64,000 nt of DNA from Acetobacteraceae bacterium (GCA_003506895.1 DNXO01000020.1:71095-135094); one strand, 5' to 3'. Positions 52,647 through 61,876 are shown, counted from the first letter of the stretch. Numbers and translations: made by a program. Notes: generated from the letters alone by a model not told the origin.

Positions 52647-53819
52647 TTAAACTCCAGCGGGCCAATCGATCGTGGCCAGCCACGCGGGCTTGCCGTTCTT
52701 CACGATCGACATCGGAATTTGCCGGGTCAGCGAGCAGTCGATGCCATAGACCGACTTCATCCCAAACCGTTCCTCACCGAAGATGCCGTGATGCACGGTG
52801 GTGCGCAGCGCCTCGGCCACTACCACCGGATCCACCGATTGCGCCTTGCGGATGCCATCGGCCAAGATAAACGGCCAATCCCACATCAGGAACACGTAAC
52901 TCGGGAAGGGGGCGCCGTATTTCTTAATCCACCAGTCGTAGATCTCGTGCTGTTCGGGCGTTTGCGGCTCCGCCAGCGTGTCGAACAGCAGGGCGCCCTC
53001 GGCCGCATCCGGGCCTGCGATGTCCACGAAGGATTTCGCGTCGGAATAGCCCAGCAGGATGTGGCCCTTGTAGCCGAGTTCGCGCAGCGCCTTACACGCA
53101 AGGCCCTGGTCGCGGCCGATGGTGCCGCCGAAATCGATCAGGTCGGGATTGAACCCGACCAGCCTTGTGGCGACCGGATACATGTCGGTCGAGCCGCGCT
53201 TGAAATATTCGTTGCCGACGTTGGTGAACCCGTTTTTCTCCGAGATCATCCGCCGGTCTTCGGACTCGGTGAATCCGGCCTCGTCGGAGGGGTTCATGTG
53301 CGCCACCCGCTTGACGTTCGGGAACGCCGTCTTGACCCAGGGGTATACGGCGTACGCGGTTTCATTCGTCGGCTGAACGCGGAAGCTGTATGGGAATTTC
53401 GGACCGGTCAAATGATCCTTGCCCGACGCGCCGGACAGTTGAAGCACCTTGGCTTCCGTTGTTTTGCCGACCACCGGGACCGAATTCCCGGAACCGGTGG
53501 AAAACAGATACTTCACGCCGTCAGCCAGCATTTTTTCCACGACCGTGACGGCCTCGGCGGGGATGTATTTGTTGTCGTAGAACTGCGGCACGATTGTATA
53601 GCGGTCGCCGCCGACCATGATCCCCTGGGCGTTGATCAGCTCAACCGCATGCTCGACCGTCCGCTGGGTGGTGATTCCGGTCGGTGCGGCTGGGCCGGAA
53701 AGCGGGATGCTGCAACCCAAGATGATGGTCTTGTCGGCCGCCAGTCCGGGCCGCGATCCCATGCCGATCGCGGCGGCAGCGGTTCCAAGCGCAACGAATC
53801 CCCGGCGGGCGATGGTCAT
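52647..53819 (-). CDS. Branched-chain amino acid-type ABC transporter substrate-binding protein
   Basis: A 390-residue periplasmic receptor. The N-terminus holds a twin-arginine-like signal (TIARRGFVALGTAAAAIGMG) followed by a mature start with ILGCSIPLSGPAA. ATG 53819 is preferred to the ATG 15 bases upstream, which has no ribosome-binding site; GGGGA lies about 6-10 bases before 53819. It belongs to the LIV-type peripheral-binding family (PBP type 1), with the lobe features typical of leucine/amide-binding proteins. It heads the livH-livM-livG-livF unit, and the ligand is unknown. Confidence 0.9.
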   Translation of the reverse strand: MTIARRGFVALGTAAAAIGMGSRPGLAADKTIILGCSIPLSGPAAPTGITTQRTVEHAVELINAQGIMVGGDRYTIVPQFYDNKYIPAEAVTVVEKMLADGVKYLFSTGSGNSVPVVGKTTEAKVLQLSGASGKDHLTGPKFPYSFRVQPTNETAYAVYPWVKTAFPNVKRVAHMNPSDEAGFTESEDRRMISEKNGFTNVGNEYFKRGSTDMYPVATRLVGFNPDLIDFGGTIGRDQGLACKALRELGYKGHILLGYSDAKSFVDIAGPDAAEGALLFDTLAEPQTPEQHEIYDWWIKKYGAPFPSYVFLMWDWPFILADGIRKAQSVDPVVVAEALRTTVHHGIFGEERFGMKSVYGIDCSLTRQIPMSIVKNGKPAWLATIDWPAGV

Positions 53820-53959
53820 TGTTCGTTTCCCCATTGGCGTTTGTTTTTTTTATCGCTGGAATGGTTCGGGCCGAACGTCGCCCGTGTCAAGCGCGGAGCC
53901 GATCGATGCGATATGAAACGTCATGGGGGCGACATCCGGGTCGCGGAGGCACCGGTCGT

Positions 53960-55024
53960 CTAATAGTCTTCCTTGGCGCCCGCGATCGACAGTGGGAAGA
54001 GCGCGCCACGGTCCGCGACGATGGCCTTCACCACAGCGTCCAGGGTAAGCCGAACCATACCGTCATGTTCGCCGGTATCCGGAGACGTTACGGCGACGAT
54101 TTGGCTTGCATGGTGGAATGGTTCCGTCGTGCCGAACAGCGCATAGGTCCGCACGCCGGTTGCCGCGGCGATGTTCATCACCCCGGTATTGTTGCCGACG
54201 TAAAACGCCGCCTGTGATAACACGCCGATTACATCGCTGAGGTTCCAGCCCAGAGCGAGGCGGATTCGGTCGCGTCGGTCGTCCATCGCGTTCATGATCA
54301 TATTGGCGGTCACCATATCTTCCAGCCCGCCGACCAGGACCAGGGTCGGCCAGCCGGCGTCCAGCAGTGCGGTCGCCAGTTGGGCAAAGCGCTCACTGCC
54401 CCATTGGCGCAGTTCCTCGCTGCTGCCGATGCCGATCGTGACATAGCCGCCCTCGGTATGTCCCAGCCGCGTCATCGCTTCTTCCAGCGTGGCAGGAGGG
54501 ATGAGCAACGATGGTTCCGCCGAGGGCAGGGGGATGCCGGCGGCCTCCAGATACCGCGTTGCCCTTGTATGTTGATGCATCTTCTTGACGTCGGGCGGCA
54601 GGAACGGGCCGGTGTTGAGGAACCAGCGTTGCCGTCCCCAGCCATAGCCCCGCCGGTCTGGAATACCCGCGCGCCACGCCGCGGCCGCCAGCAGCGGGCT
54701 GTGGTGCAGTAGTACAATAGTGCCGAAATCAAACGAGCGCATCCGGCGTACCAGGCGATTAAAACCGCCGATTCCATCATGGGCGCCGCGGCGGCCCGAC
54801 GGGTTCAGGTCGAGCCAGGAGAGGCCTGCGATCGACGGTTCGTGCGCCAACAGTTGGTCCGCCAGGGTGCGCGGCTTTGTCAGCAGCGTGACCGGCTGGC
54901 CGGCATGCGCGGCGATCGCCCTGATGTGCGGCAGATGCCAGACCATGTCGCCGATGCCGGGCAACGGCTGGATGACGCCGACCGGGCATTGATACGGCGG
55001 CCATTCGTGGGGATGCGGCGTCAT
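53960..55024 (-). CDS. Glycosyltransferase family 9 (heptosyltransferase-like)
   Basis: A 354-residue GT-B glycosyltransferase. The family's nucleotide-sugar signs are PLPGIGDMVWHLPHIRAIAAH (in part), IVLLHHSPLLAAAAW and, in the second domain, GIGSSEELRQWGSERFAQLA and GNNTGVMNIAAATGVRTYALFG. Related proteins add heptose to lipid A core; substrate specificity is not evident. It lies alone between the LIV operon and the exporter gene. Confidence 0.88.
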   Translation of the reverse strand: MTPHPHEWPPYQCPVGVIQPLPGIGDMVWHLPHIRAIAAHAGQPVTLLTKPRTLADQLLAHEPSIAGLSWLDLNPSGRRGAHDGIGGFNRLVRRMRSFDFGTIVLLHHSPLLAAAAWRAGIPDRRGYGWGRQRWFLNTGPFLPPDVKKMHQHTRATRYLEAAGIPLPSAEPSLLIPPATLEEAMTRLGHTEGGYVTIGIGSSEELRQWGSERFAQLATALLDAGWPTLVLVGGLEDMVTANMIMNAMDDRRDRIRLALGWNLSDVIGVLSQAAFYVGNNTGVMNIAAATGVRTYALFGTTEPFHHASQIVAVTSPDTGEHDGMVRLTLDAVVKAIVADRGALFPLSIAGAKEDY

Positions 55025-55120
55025 GGCGCCCCGCCCGCGAAACCGCTTGTTCGAAAGGTCATCGCGGCCCCCTGGGAAACGCGGTCGCGTAACGGGCGCG
55101 GGGTATTCGTGTCAAGCCAA

Positions 55121-56671
55121 TCACTCGACCGGTTCGGCCTCGACATCGATGTGCGGGGGCGGGCGGCGCATGATCAGTAGCAGCAGGATCGCCGGGAAGG
55201 TCGTGCAGATCAGCAGCACGTAATCGTCCATGTAGGCAATGATCTCCGCCTGCCGGTTGACCGCGTGGTCCAGGATCGCAGCCCCCTTGGCGGTGAACGG
55301 ATCGAACGCCCGCACCGCCGCAAGCGCCCTGTTGAACGGCGTCACGCTGGCGCCGATCACCTCGTGCAGCGCCTGGGTGTTGCGCGTCAATATGGTGGAG
55401 GTAACGGAAACACCGATGGCCGCGCCGATATTGCGCAGCAGGCTGAACAACGATGCGCCCTCGGTCCGCAAGGACGGATCCAGCGTGGCGAAGGCCACCA
55501 TCTGCAATGGCATGAACACCAGCCCCAGGCCGGCACCCTGGATGATGACCGTCGTAATCACGGTCCGTTGCGAGACGTCCGGTGTCCACCCGGTCATAAT
55601 ATAGAAAGACACGCACAGCAAAACCAATCCGCCCGCGACCAGGTAGCGCGGATCGGTCCGGTTCACCATCCGGCCGCTGAAGCTGATCGCGGCGAAGTTG
55701 CCCAGGCCCCGCGGTGCCATAATAAGGCCGGCGGTCGCCACGGGATAGTCGCTCATGACCTGTAGCCAGGGTGTCATCAGCGCCAGACTCGACACCAGCA
55801 ACGTGCCGACGGCGAACATCAGGATCAGGCCGGACAGGAAATTGATATCGCGAAACAGGGTGGGCCGCAGCAGCGGCCTGCGGGCGGAAAACAGATGAAC
55901 CGCGAACAGGTAAAAACCAAGGCCGGCCAGCACCGCCTCGATAACGATTTCCCGCGAGGAGAACCAATCCAGGTCCTGGCCTCGGTCCAGCATCAACTGC
56001 AACGCGCCGATACCGGTGGACAGCACGGCGAATCCCAGCCAGTCGAAGCGGGACCCCGCTGTTCCCCGTACATTGGGCAGAAAGAACGACAGCCCCGCGG
56101 CAGCCAGCAGGCCGAACGGCAGGTTGATGTAGAAGACCCAGCGCCAGTTGTAATTATCGGTGAGGTAACCCCCCAGGGTCGGGCCCATGATGGGACCGAT
56201 CATCACACCCATGCCCCATATCGCCATGGCGAACCCTCGCTTGGCCGGGGGGTAGATATCCAGCAGCGTCGTCTGCGACAGCGGGACCAGCGCGGCACTG
56301 AACATCCCTTGCAACAACCGGAATATCACGATTTGCGCCAATGACTGGGCTGCGCCGCATAGCATCGACGCGATTGTGAACCCCAGGATACAAGCGATAT
56401 AAAGTGGCTTGCGGCCAAAGCGGCCGGCCAGCCAACCGACAGGGGCGGTCATGATCGCAGCGGCCGTGATGTAGGATGTCAGGACCCAGGTGATCTCGTC
56501 ATAGCTCGCCGAGAAGCTGCCCTGCATATACGGCAGCGCCACGTTGGCGATGGTTTGATCCAATGATTGCAACAATGTCGCGCCGATGGCGGACATCGTG
56601 ATCATCGCGCGGTGAGGGACGTTATCCCCGATCGTCGCGTCCTGTTGCGCGGGTTGGGCCGCGGTCGCCAT
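55121..56671 (-). CDS. DHA2-family MFS exporter (EmrB/QacA type)
   Basis: A 516-residue drug:H+ antiporter with about 14 helices. Motif C and A features are QSLDQTIANVALPYMQGSF and GWLAGRFGRKPLYIACILG; MGPTLGGYLTDNYNWRWVFYINLP is the EmrB hallmark. ATG 56671 begins ATAAQPAQQ. No EmrA-type membrane-fusion gene is adjacent, so it may pump alone or use one encoded elsewhere. Likely exports hydrophobic compounds or acts in fatty-acid/siderophore export. Confidence 0.9.
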   Translation of the reverse strand: MATAAQPAQQDATIGDNVPHRAMITMSAIGATLLQSLDQTIANVALPYMQGSFSASYDEITWVLTSYITAAAIMTAPVGWLAGRFGRKPLYIACILGFTIASMLCGAAQSLAQIVIFRLLQGMFSAALVPLSQTTLLDIYPPAKRGFAMAIWGMGVMIGPIMGPTLGGYLTDNYNWRWVFYINLPFGLLAAAGLSFFLPNVRGTAGSRFDWLGFAVLSTGIGALQLMLDRGQDLDWFSSREIVIEAVLAGLGFYLFAVHLFSARRPLLRPTLFRDINFLSGLILMFAVGTLLVSSLALMTPWLQVMSDYPVATAGLIMAPRGLGNFAAISFSGRMVNRTDPRYLVAGGLVLLCVSFYIMTGWTPDVSQRTVITTVIIQGAGLGLVFMPLQMVAFATLDPSLRTEGASLFSLLRNIGAAIGVSVTSTILTRNTQALHEVIGASVTPFNRALAAVRAFDPFTAKGAAILDHAVNRQAEIIAYMDDYVLLICTTFPAILLLLIMRRPPPHIDVEAEPVE

Positions 56672-56838
56672 TGCTCTACTTCTGGTTGAGGGCTCGAACC
56701 CGCGCACATTGAACGAAAGGCTTGATCGCGGTCAATTGGCGATTCTTTTGGTCCTTCGTCCGGGTGTTGTGACCACGCCGGCTGTTGGCTTGGGGTAATC
56801 TGTCGCCACGCGAACAGTTTTTTAATTTGGAGGCTCGC

Positions 56839-57612
56839 ATGGCGACATGGCGCGATCAGGTAGCGCTTGTGACTGGAGGCGGCCGCGGCATTGGACGTGC
56901 TATCGCCCGTCGATTGGCCAGGGAGGGGGCGTCGGTCTGCGTCAACTATCTGGCTCGGGCTGATGCGGCAGAGTCATTGGTGGCCGACATTGTCGCCAAT
57001 GGCGGCCGGGCGATCGCCGTGGCGGCGGACGTCGCGGACGATGCCGCGGTTGAGGGGATGGTGGATCGCGTGGGTGCCGCGTTTGGACCAGTGACGATTC
57101 TGGTCAACAACGCCGGTGTTTCACACAAGGCGACGCTGGAAAATTACGATCCCGACAAGCTGGAACGTATGCGCCAGGTGAATGCCGACGGCGTTATCCA
57201 TACCACCCGCGCGGTGATGACCGATATGCGGCGGATGAAATACGGCCGGATCGTCAATATCACCTCGATCGCGGCGATGGGCACGTCGTTGCCGGGCAAT
57301 GCGTTTTATGCGGCGACGAAGGCGGAGGCCCAGATACTGACACTTCAGTTCGCGATGGAGCTAGGCGCCCACGGCATCACGGTCAACGCAGTGGCACCCG
57401 GGTTCGTCCAGACCGAGATGACGAGAGGGATCGATGAGGAGGCTTGGAAGGCCCAGGCGCAGAAAATCGGCGCGTTGGCGATGCTGGGTCGCGTGGGCGA
57501 GGCGGACGACATCGCCAACGCGGTGGCGTTCTTCGCGTCACCGGACGCAGGATGGGTGACCGGGCAGGTACTGGCGGTCGATGGCGGGCGGATGGATTAT
57601 CTGGGGCGGTAG
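56839..57612 (+). CDS. Short-chain dehydrogenase/reductase, FabG-like
   Basis: A 257-residue SDR. TGGGRGIGRAIARRLA for cofactor, NNAGVSHKA, Ser of SIAAMG and Y-x-x-x-K as YAATK, ending VDGGRMDYLGR. Start ATG 56839 has GGAGG 6 bases upstream. Could be acetoacetyl-CoA or 3-oxoacyl-ACP reductase, or another alcohol oxidoreductase. Alone, and divergent from the exporter gene. Confidence 0.88.
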   Translation: MATWRDQVALVTGGGRGIGRAIARRLAREGASVCVNYLARADAAESLVADIVANGGRAIAVAADVADDAAVEGMVDRVGAAFGPVTILVNNAGVSHKATLENYDPDKLERMRQVNADGVIHTTRAVMTDMRRMKYGRIVNITSIAAMGTSLPGNAFYAATKAEAQILTLQFAMELGAHGITVNAVAPGFVQTEMTRGIDEEAWKAQAQKIGALAMLGRVGEADDIANAVAFFASPDAGWVTGQVLAVDGGRMDYLGR

Positions 57613-57617
57613 GGACG

Positions 57618-58034
57618 TTATAAAGCCCCCCAGGACAAAACCCGGCCGATCCGTACCGCGATAACGGGCAAGGGGGCCAGATCCATCGCCTGATACTGCT
57701 TGTAGCGGTTCCGAAGCTGGTGCTGCGCGGCGTCGTGTTCCGGACCGCCGGCCAGGATATCGGCGTTTCCGCGCAGCATGACCCACGCGAGGCGCGTCCA
57801 GTCCTCGTCCCAGCGATCCACCGTGACCGCTACGGCTGGGTTTTGCTGGATGTTCCGGATGCGCTTCAGCGGGATGTCGGTCCGCTTCGGCTTCTCGTCC
57901 ACCGTTATGTAGAGCGACGCCCCGTCGAGACAGAAGCAGACCGGCACCAGATGTGGGGCACCGTCTCGGCTAGCCGTCGCCAGATGGGCGACGCGGCTGT
58001 CTTCCAGGAAACGGCGTTGCGCTTCGGTCAGCAT
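57618..58034 (-). CDS. Pyridoxamine 5'-phosphate oxidase-fold (PPOX-class) protein
   Basis: A 138-residue split-barrel flavoprotein: LTEAQRRFLEDSRVAHLATASRDGAPHLVPVCF (in part), then LYITVDEKPKRT, RNIQQNPAVAVTVDRWDEDW and LRNRYKQYQAMDLAPLPVIAVRI. The KxRTDI.LKRIRNIQQNP wording occurs in PPOX members thought to use F420 or FMN. ATG 58034. It converges with the preceding SDR (5 bases between the two stops) and diverges from the dioxygenase gene. Confidence 0.83.
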   Translation of the reverse strand: MLTEAQRRFLEDSRVAHLATASRDGAPHLVPVCFCLDGASLYITVDEKPKRTDIPLKRIRNIQQNPAVAVTVDRWDEDWTRLAWVMLRGNADILAGGPEHDAAQHQLRNRYKQYQAMDLAPLPVIAVRIGRVLSWGAL

Positions 58035-58096
58035 GGCGGCACCATAGCGCCCAGCCCGCCGGAGAGCACCCCGGCTAGAGTTGGGAGGGTACAATA

Positions 58097-58672
58097 ATGT
58101 CCGATACCGCTGCACAGACCAAGCTGCCGCGCACCCCGCCGCAGATCTTGGGGCCGTTTTATCCGTTCATGCTGACCCCGACCGAGGGGTTCGACCTGAC
58201 CAACGGCGGCCAGGCCAAGGGAACCATCCTGTATGTCTCGGGCCGAGTGCTGACCGAATCTGGCGCGCCAGTTGCCGGCGCCAAGGTAGAGATTTGGCAG
58301 GCCAATGCGGCGGGCCGTTATCCGCACCCGAATGACGACAATCTCGCTGCTCCGCTGGACGAGAAATTTCAGGGTTTCGCCGTCACGCGAACCGATGAGA
58401 ATGGCGGGTATTCGTTCAAGACGGTTCGCCCAGCGGCTTACCCGGCCGCACCCGGCCGTTGGCGCCCGGCACACATTCATTTCCAGGTGACCTCGAAATA
58501 CGAGCAGCTTGTAACGCAGATGTATTTCAAGGGCGACAAATACAACGAGTCCGATGCCTGGCTTAACAGCGCCAGCCGGAAGGAACTGCTGATGACCGAC
58601 CCGACTCCGGCGGCGGGGAAGGAGCCGGGGGCACAGGAAGTGACATTCGATATCATCATTACGCGGGGATAG
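58097..58672 (+). CDS. Intradiol ring-cleavage dioxygenase family protein
   Basis: A 191-residue protein related to protocatechuate 3,4-dioxygenase. The opening PPQILGPFYP and the core VAGAKVEIWQANAAGRYPHPND carry the first tyrosine ligand; the second tyrosine and the two histidines are in RPAAYPAAPGRWRPAHIHFQV. Iron(III) catechol cleavage between the hydroxyls is the expected reaction. SD GGGAGGG lies 7 bases before the ATG. Partner subunits are not nearby; a lone single-subunit catechol-like enzyme or an exocellular relative is possible. Confidence 0.85.
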   Translation: MSDTAAQTKLPRTPPQILGPFYPFMLTPTEGFDLTNGGQAKGTILYVSGRVLTESGAPVAGAKVEIWQANAAGRYPHPNDDNLAAPLDEKFQGFAVTRTDENGGYSFKTVRPAAYPAAPGRWRPAHIHFQVTSKYEQLVTQMYFKGDKYNESDAWLNSASRKELLMTDPTPAAGKEPGAQEVTFDIIITRG

Positions 58673-58780
58673 GTGCTGGCGTCTGGCCCGGCTTTGGTCC
58701 GGGTCAGGTGGGGTGTGGTGCGCTCCGTTGATTTGGCGTATCGTTTGCGCCTCGATGATGGCGACCAGGAGACCCGATTC

Positions 58781-59683
58781 ATGCGTTTCATCCCTCTTGC
58801 GCTCGCGGCAATGCTGCTGGGCGCGCCGGCTATGGCGGCCGAACTGACCGGCACGCTGCAAAAGGTCAAGGAAACCGGATCGATCGCGATGGGGGTGCGG
58901 GACAGCTCCGTGCCGTTCAGCTACCTGGATGAGCAGCAGAAGCCGGTCGGCTATGCCATCGACATCTGCTACAAGATCATCGACGCGGTGAAGAAGGAAC
59001 TGAACCTTCCCAACCTGAAGGTGCAACTGGTTCCAGTCCTGTCGTCCAACCGCATTCCGCTGATGGCCAACGGCACGATCGACCTGGAATGCGGTTCGAC
59101 CACCAACAACGTGGACCGCGAAAAGCAGGTTTCGTTCACCAACACCCACTATCTGACCGCCAGCAAGTTCGTTGCCAAGAAGTCGGAGCACCTGAATACG
59201 ATCGCCGAGCTGGCTGGCAAGACGGTTGTATCGACGGCGGGCACCACGAACATCGTGCAGCTTAATCAGGTGAATGCCGCCCGCAAACTCGGCATCAACG
59301 TGGTGCCGGCCAAGGATCACGCCGAGGCGTTCCTGATGGTCGAGACGGGTCGAGCCTCGGCGTTCGTGATGGACGATATCATCCTGGCGTCGCTCATCGC
59401 CTCGGCGAAGGACCCATCTGCCTATGTGATCAGCGACGACGCGTTCTCGGCCGCCGAACCCTATGGGATCATGGTGCGCAAGGACGATGTGCCGTTCAAG
59501 GCGCTGGCGGATAAGGCGACGCGCGAATTCTATCTCAGCCCCGAGGGCAAGGCGACCTATGCGAAGTGGTTCCAGTCGCCGATCCCCCCGAAGGGTTTGA
59601 ACCTGAACACGCCGATGTCGGCTGGCATGAAGCACGCATTCGAGCACCCGTCCGACAACCCCGACCCGGCGAGCTATAACTAA
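58781..59683 (+). CDS. Glutamate/aspartate-type ABC transporter substrate-binding protein
   Basis: A 300-residue periplasmic receptor. A signal peptide (RFIPLALAAMLLGAPAMAA) spans residues 1-20. The family phrases VGYAIDICYKIIDAVKKELN, IDLECGSTTNNVDREKQVSFT and HAEAFLMVETGRASAFVMDDI match GltI-type receptors for glutamate and aspartate. ATG 58781 was chosen because the signal begins there. First gene of a four-gene operon with two permeases and an ATPase. Ligand not proven. Confidence 0.9.
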   Translation: MRFIPLALAAMLLGAPAMAAELTGTLQKVKETGSIAMGVRDSSVPFSYLDEQQKPVGYAIDICYKIIDAVKKELNLPNLKVQLVPVLSSNRIPLMANGTIDLECGSTTNNVDREKQVSFTNTHYLTASKFVAKKSEHLNTIAELAGKTVVSTAGTTNIVQLNQVNAARKLGINVVPAKDHAEAFLMVETGRASAFVMDDIILASLIASAKDPSAYVISDDAFSAAEPYGIMVRKDDVPFKALADKATREFYLSPEGKATYAKWFQSPIPPKGLNLNTPMSAGMKHAFEHPSDNPDPASYN

Positions 59684-59710
59684 GCTCGCGTCGCCGGCCG
59701 CCGGGACGTC

Positions 59711-60439
59711 ATGGGTTATCACTGGAACTGGGGCATCTTCTGGGAGCAATCTCCCGAAGGGACCGGCACGTATTTCGACATGCTGGTCCAGGGGCTGGAG
59801 ACGACCCTGGTCACCGCCGCGCTGGCATGGCTGATCGCCTTCGTTGTCGGCTCCGTCGTCGGGGTTTTGCGCACCTTGCCCGGCCGCGTGGCGCCGGCGA
59901 TTGCCACTTGCTGGATCGAGCTGTTCCGCAACATGCCACTGCTGGTGCAGTTGTTTCTTTGGTATTTCGTCGTTCCCGACCTGCTGCCCGGCCCGTGGGG
60001 AGTCTGGCTGAAACAACTGCCCAATGCGCCGTTCATCACGGCGGTCCTTGGAATTGGCTTTTTCATGTCCGCCAGGGTCGCGGTGCAGGTGGCTTCGGGC
60101 GTCGAGGCATTGCCGCGCGGGCAGCGGGCCGCCGCCACCGCACTGGGCCTGACCGGGCCGCAGACCTATCGTTATGTGCTGTTGCCGATGGCGTACCGGA
60201 TCATCCTGCCGCCGCTGACGTCAGAATTGTTGAACACCATCAAGAATACCTCCGTCGCGTTGACGATCGGGCTGGCGGAACTGACGGCCCGAGCGCGGGC
60301 GGTGCAGGAATTTTCGTTCCAGGTGTTTGAGGCGTTTACGGCGGCGACGTTGGCCTATCTGGTCGTCAACCTGATCGCCACACTCGCCGCACGCTGGCTG
60401 GAGGATCGGGTGCGCGTGCCGGGCTTCGGCAAGCCATGA
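59711..60439 (+). CDS. Amino acid ABC transporter permease (GltJ-like)
   Basis: A 242-residue permease. HisM-type marks: the N-terminal helix, FRNMPLLVQLFLWYFVVPDLLPG, the loop GQRAAATALGLTGPQTYRYVLLPMAYRI and NTIKNTSVALTIGLAELTARAR. Starts 27 bases after the receptor stop. Its TGA overlaps the next permease ATG (ATGA). Confidence 0.92.
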   Translation: MGYHWNWGIFWEQSPEGTGTYFDMLVQGLETTLVTAALAWLIAFVVGSVVGVLRTLPGRVAPAIATCWIELFRNMPLLVQLFLWYFVVPDLLPGPWGVWLKQLPNAPFITAVLGIGFFMSARVAVQVASGVEALPRGQRAAATALGLTGPQTYRYVLLPMAYRIILPPLTSELLNTIKNTSVALTIGLAELTARARAVQEFSFQVFEAFTAATLAYLVVNLIATLAARWLEDRVRVPGFGKP

Positions 60440-61125
60440 GCAATTTCGATTTCGATATCGTATGGCAAAATCTGCCGTATCTGTTCCTGGTCGGTCTGCG
60501 GTTCACCCTGACTCTGACGGTGCTGGCGGCATTGGGCGGCGTGATCCTGGGTACGTTGCTGGCGATCCTGCGGCAGTCGGGCGGCCCCGTGCTGTCGGGT
60601 TTCGTCGCGGGATACGTCAATCTGGTGCGGGCACTGCCGCTGGTGCTGGTGATCTTCTGGTTCTACTTCCTAGTGCCCTATGTTGGGCAGTGGGTCACCG
60701 GCAGTCCGCGGCCTATTCAGGTCGGTGGTTTCGCCTCCGCCCTGATTACGTTCATCGTGTTCGAGGCTGCGTATTTCTCCGAGATCATGCGCGCCGGCAT
60801 CGCCAGTATCCCGCGAGGCCAATCCTCCGCCGGGCAGGCGCTTGGACTGACCCATGCGCAGGTGATGCGATACGTGGTCCTGCCGCAGGTCTTCAGGATC
60901 ATGCTGCCGGTGTTGCTGACTCAGACGATCGTGCTGTTTCAGGACACTTCGCTGGTTTACGTGCTGTCAATCACCGATTTCCTAGGCGCCGCCAGCAAGA
61001 TCGCGGAGCGCGATGGTCGGCTGGTGGAGATGTACACGTTCGCCGCGCTGGTTTATTTTGTGTTGTCGTTCGCGGCCTCCCGGGGCGTGCAGCGGCTGCG
61101 GGCGCGCTACGCGGTGCCTCGGTGA
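60436..61125 (+). CDS. Amino acid ABC transporter permease (GltK-like)
   Basis: A 229-residue permease, second half of the heterodimeric channel: LVRALPLVLVIFWFYFLVP, GQSSAGQALGLTHAQVMRYVVLPQ and TQTIVLFQDTSLVYVLSITDFLGAA. The polar C-terminus follows the last helix. Four bases shared with the preceding gene indicate translational coupling. Confidence 0.92.
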   Translation: MSNFDFDIVWQNLPYLFLVGLRFTLTLTVLAALGGVILGTLLAILRQSGGPVLSGFVAGYVNLVRALPLVLVIFWFYFLVPYVGQWVTGSPRPIQVGGFASALITFIVFEAAYFSEIMRAGIASIPRGQSSAGQALGLTHAQVMRYVVLPQVFRIMLPVLLTQTIVLFQDTSLVYVLSITDFLGAASKIAERDGRLVEMYTFAALVYFVLSFAASRGVQRLRARYAVPR

Positions 61126-61135
61126 GGGAGTTGTC

Positions 61136-61876
61136 ATGTCCGCGGTGATCCAGATTGAGAACGTCGATAAATGGTATAACCCCGCCGTTCAGGTGCTGCG
61201 GAACGTTTCTCTGACGGTTTCTCGTGGCGAGGTCGTCGTCGTCTGCGGTCCGTCCGGATCGGGCAAGAGCACGCTGATCAAGTGCGTGAATGCGCTGGAG
61301 CCGATCCAGCACGGGCGGATCGTCGTGGACGGAGAGGACCTGGGCGGAAAAGGCGTAAACCTGCCCCGGTTGCGTGCCCGCGTTGGGATGGTGTTTCAGC
61401 ACTTCGAACTGTTCCCGCACATGCGCGTCCTGGACAACCTGTGCCTGGCGCAATGCAAGGTGCTCGGACGGTCGCGTCAGGAGGCGGAAAGCCGGGCGCT
61501 GGTGCTGCTGGACCGTGTTGGGCTGACGGCGCATGCCGCAAAGTTCCCCGGGCAGTTGTCCGGCGGCCAGCAGCAGCGGGTTGCCATCGCCAGGGCGCTG
61601 GCCATGGACCCGGTTGTGATGCTGTTCGATGAGGCGACCTCGGCCCTGGACCCAGAAATGGTCAGTGAAGTCCTGGATGTGATGGTCGGGCTTGCTCAGT
61701 CCGGCATGACAATGATGGTGGTGACCCACGAGATGGGGTTCGCCGGAAAAGTGGCAAACCGAGTGGTGTTCATGGACCAGGGCGAAGTGGTGGAAGATGC
61801 CCCGAGCAAGCAGTTCTTCGAGGGGGCGGGCAGCGAGCGGGCACGGCAGTTCTTGTCGAAGATTTTGACGTATTAG
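61136..61876 (+). CDS. Amino acid ABC transporter ATPase (GltL-like)
   Basis: A 246-residue ATPase with Walker A GPSGSGKST, signature LSGGQQQRVAIARALA, Walker B VMLFDEATSALDPE and the HisP/GltL wording FQHFELFPHMRVLDNL. ATG 61136 has GAGGGAG 5 bases upstream. It completes the operon and shuts 32 bases before a convergent gene. Confidence 0.94.
   Translation: MSAVIQIENVDKWYNPAVQVLRNVSLTVSRGEVVVVCGPSGSGKSTLIKCVNALEPIQHGRIVVDGEDLGGKGVNLPRLRARVGMVFQHFELFPHMRVLDNLCLAQCKVLGRSRQEAESRALVLLDRVGLTAHAAKFPGQLSGGQQQRVAIARALAMDPVVMLFDEATSALDPEMVSEVLDVMVGLAQSGMTMMVVTHEMGFAGKVANRVVFMDQGEVVEDAPSKQFFEGAGSERARQFLSKILTY

Noticed and set aside
52596..53963. A 455-codon plus-strand frame across the binding protein
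   Set aside because: Antisense shadow of a gene with signal peptide and family features.
56680..56710. A T-arm-like GGTTCGAGCC on the minus strand
   Set aside because: The stem bases beside it do not pair and no acceptor, D-arm or anticodon arm can be drawn; not a tRNA.
58028..60016. A 662-codon open frame on the minus strand
   Set aside because: It covers the dioxygenase, receptor and permease genes, which have clear family motifs; long antisense frames are expected in such GC-rich DNA and the translation has no domain signs.
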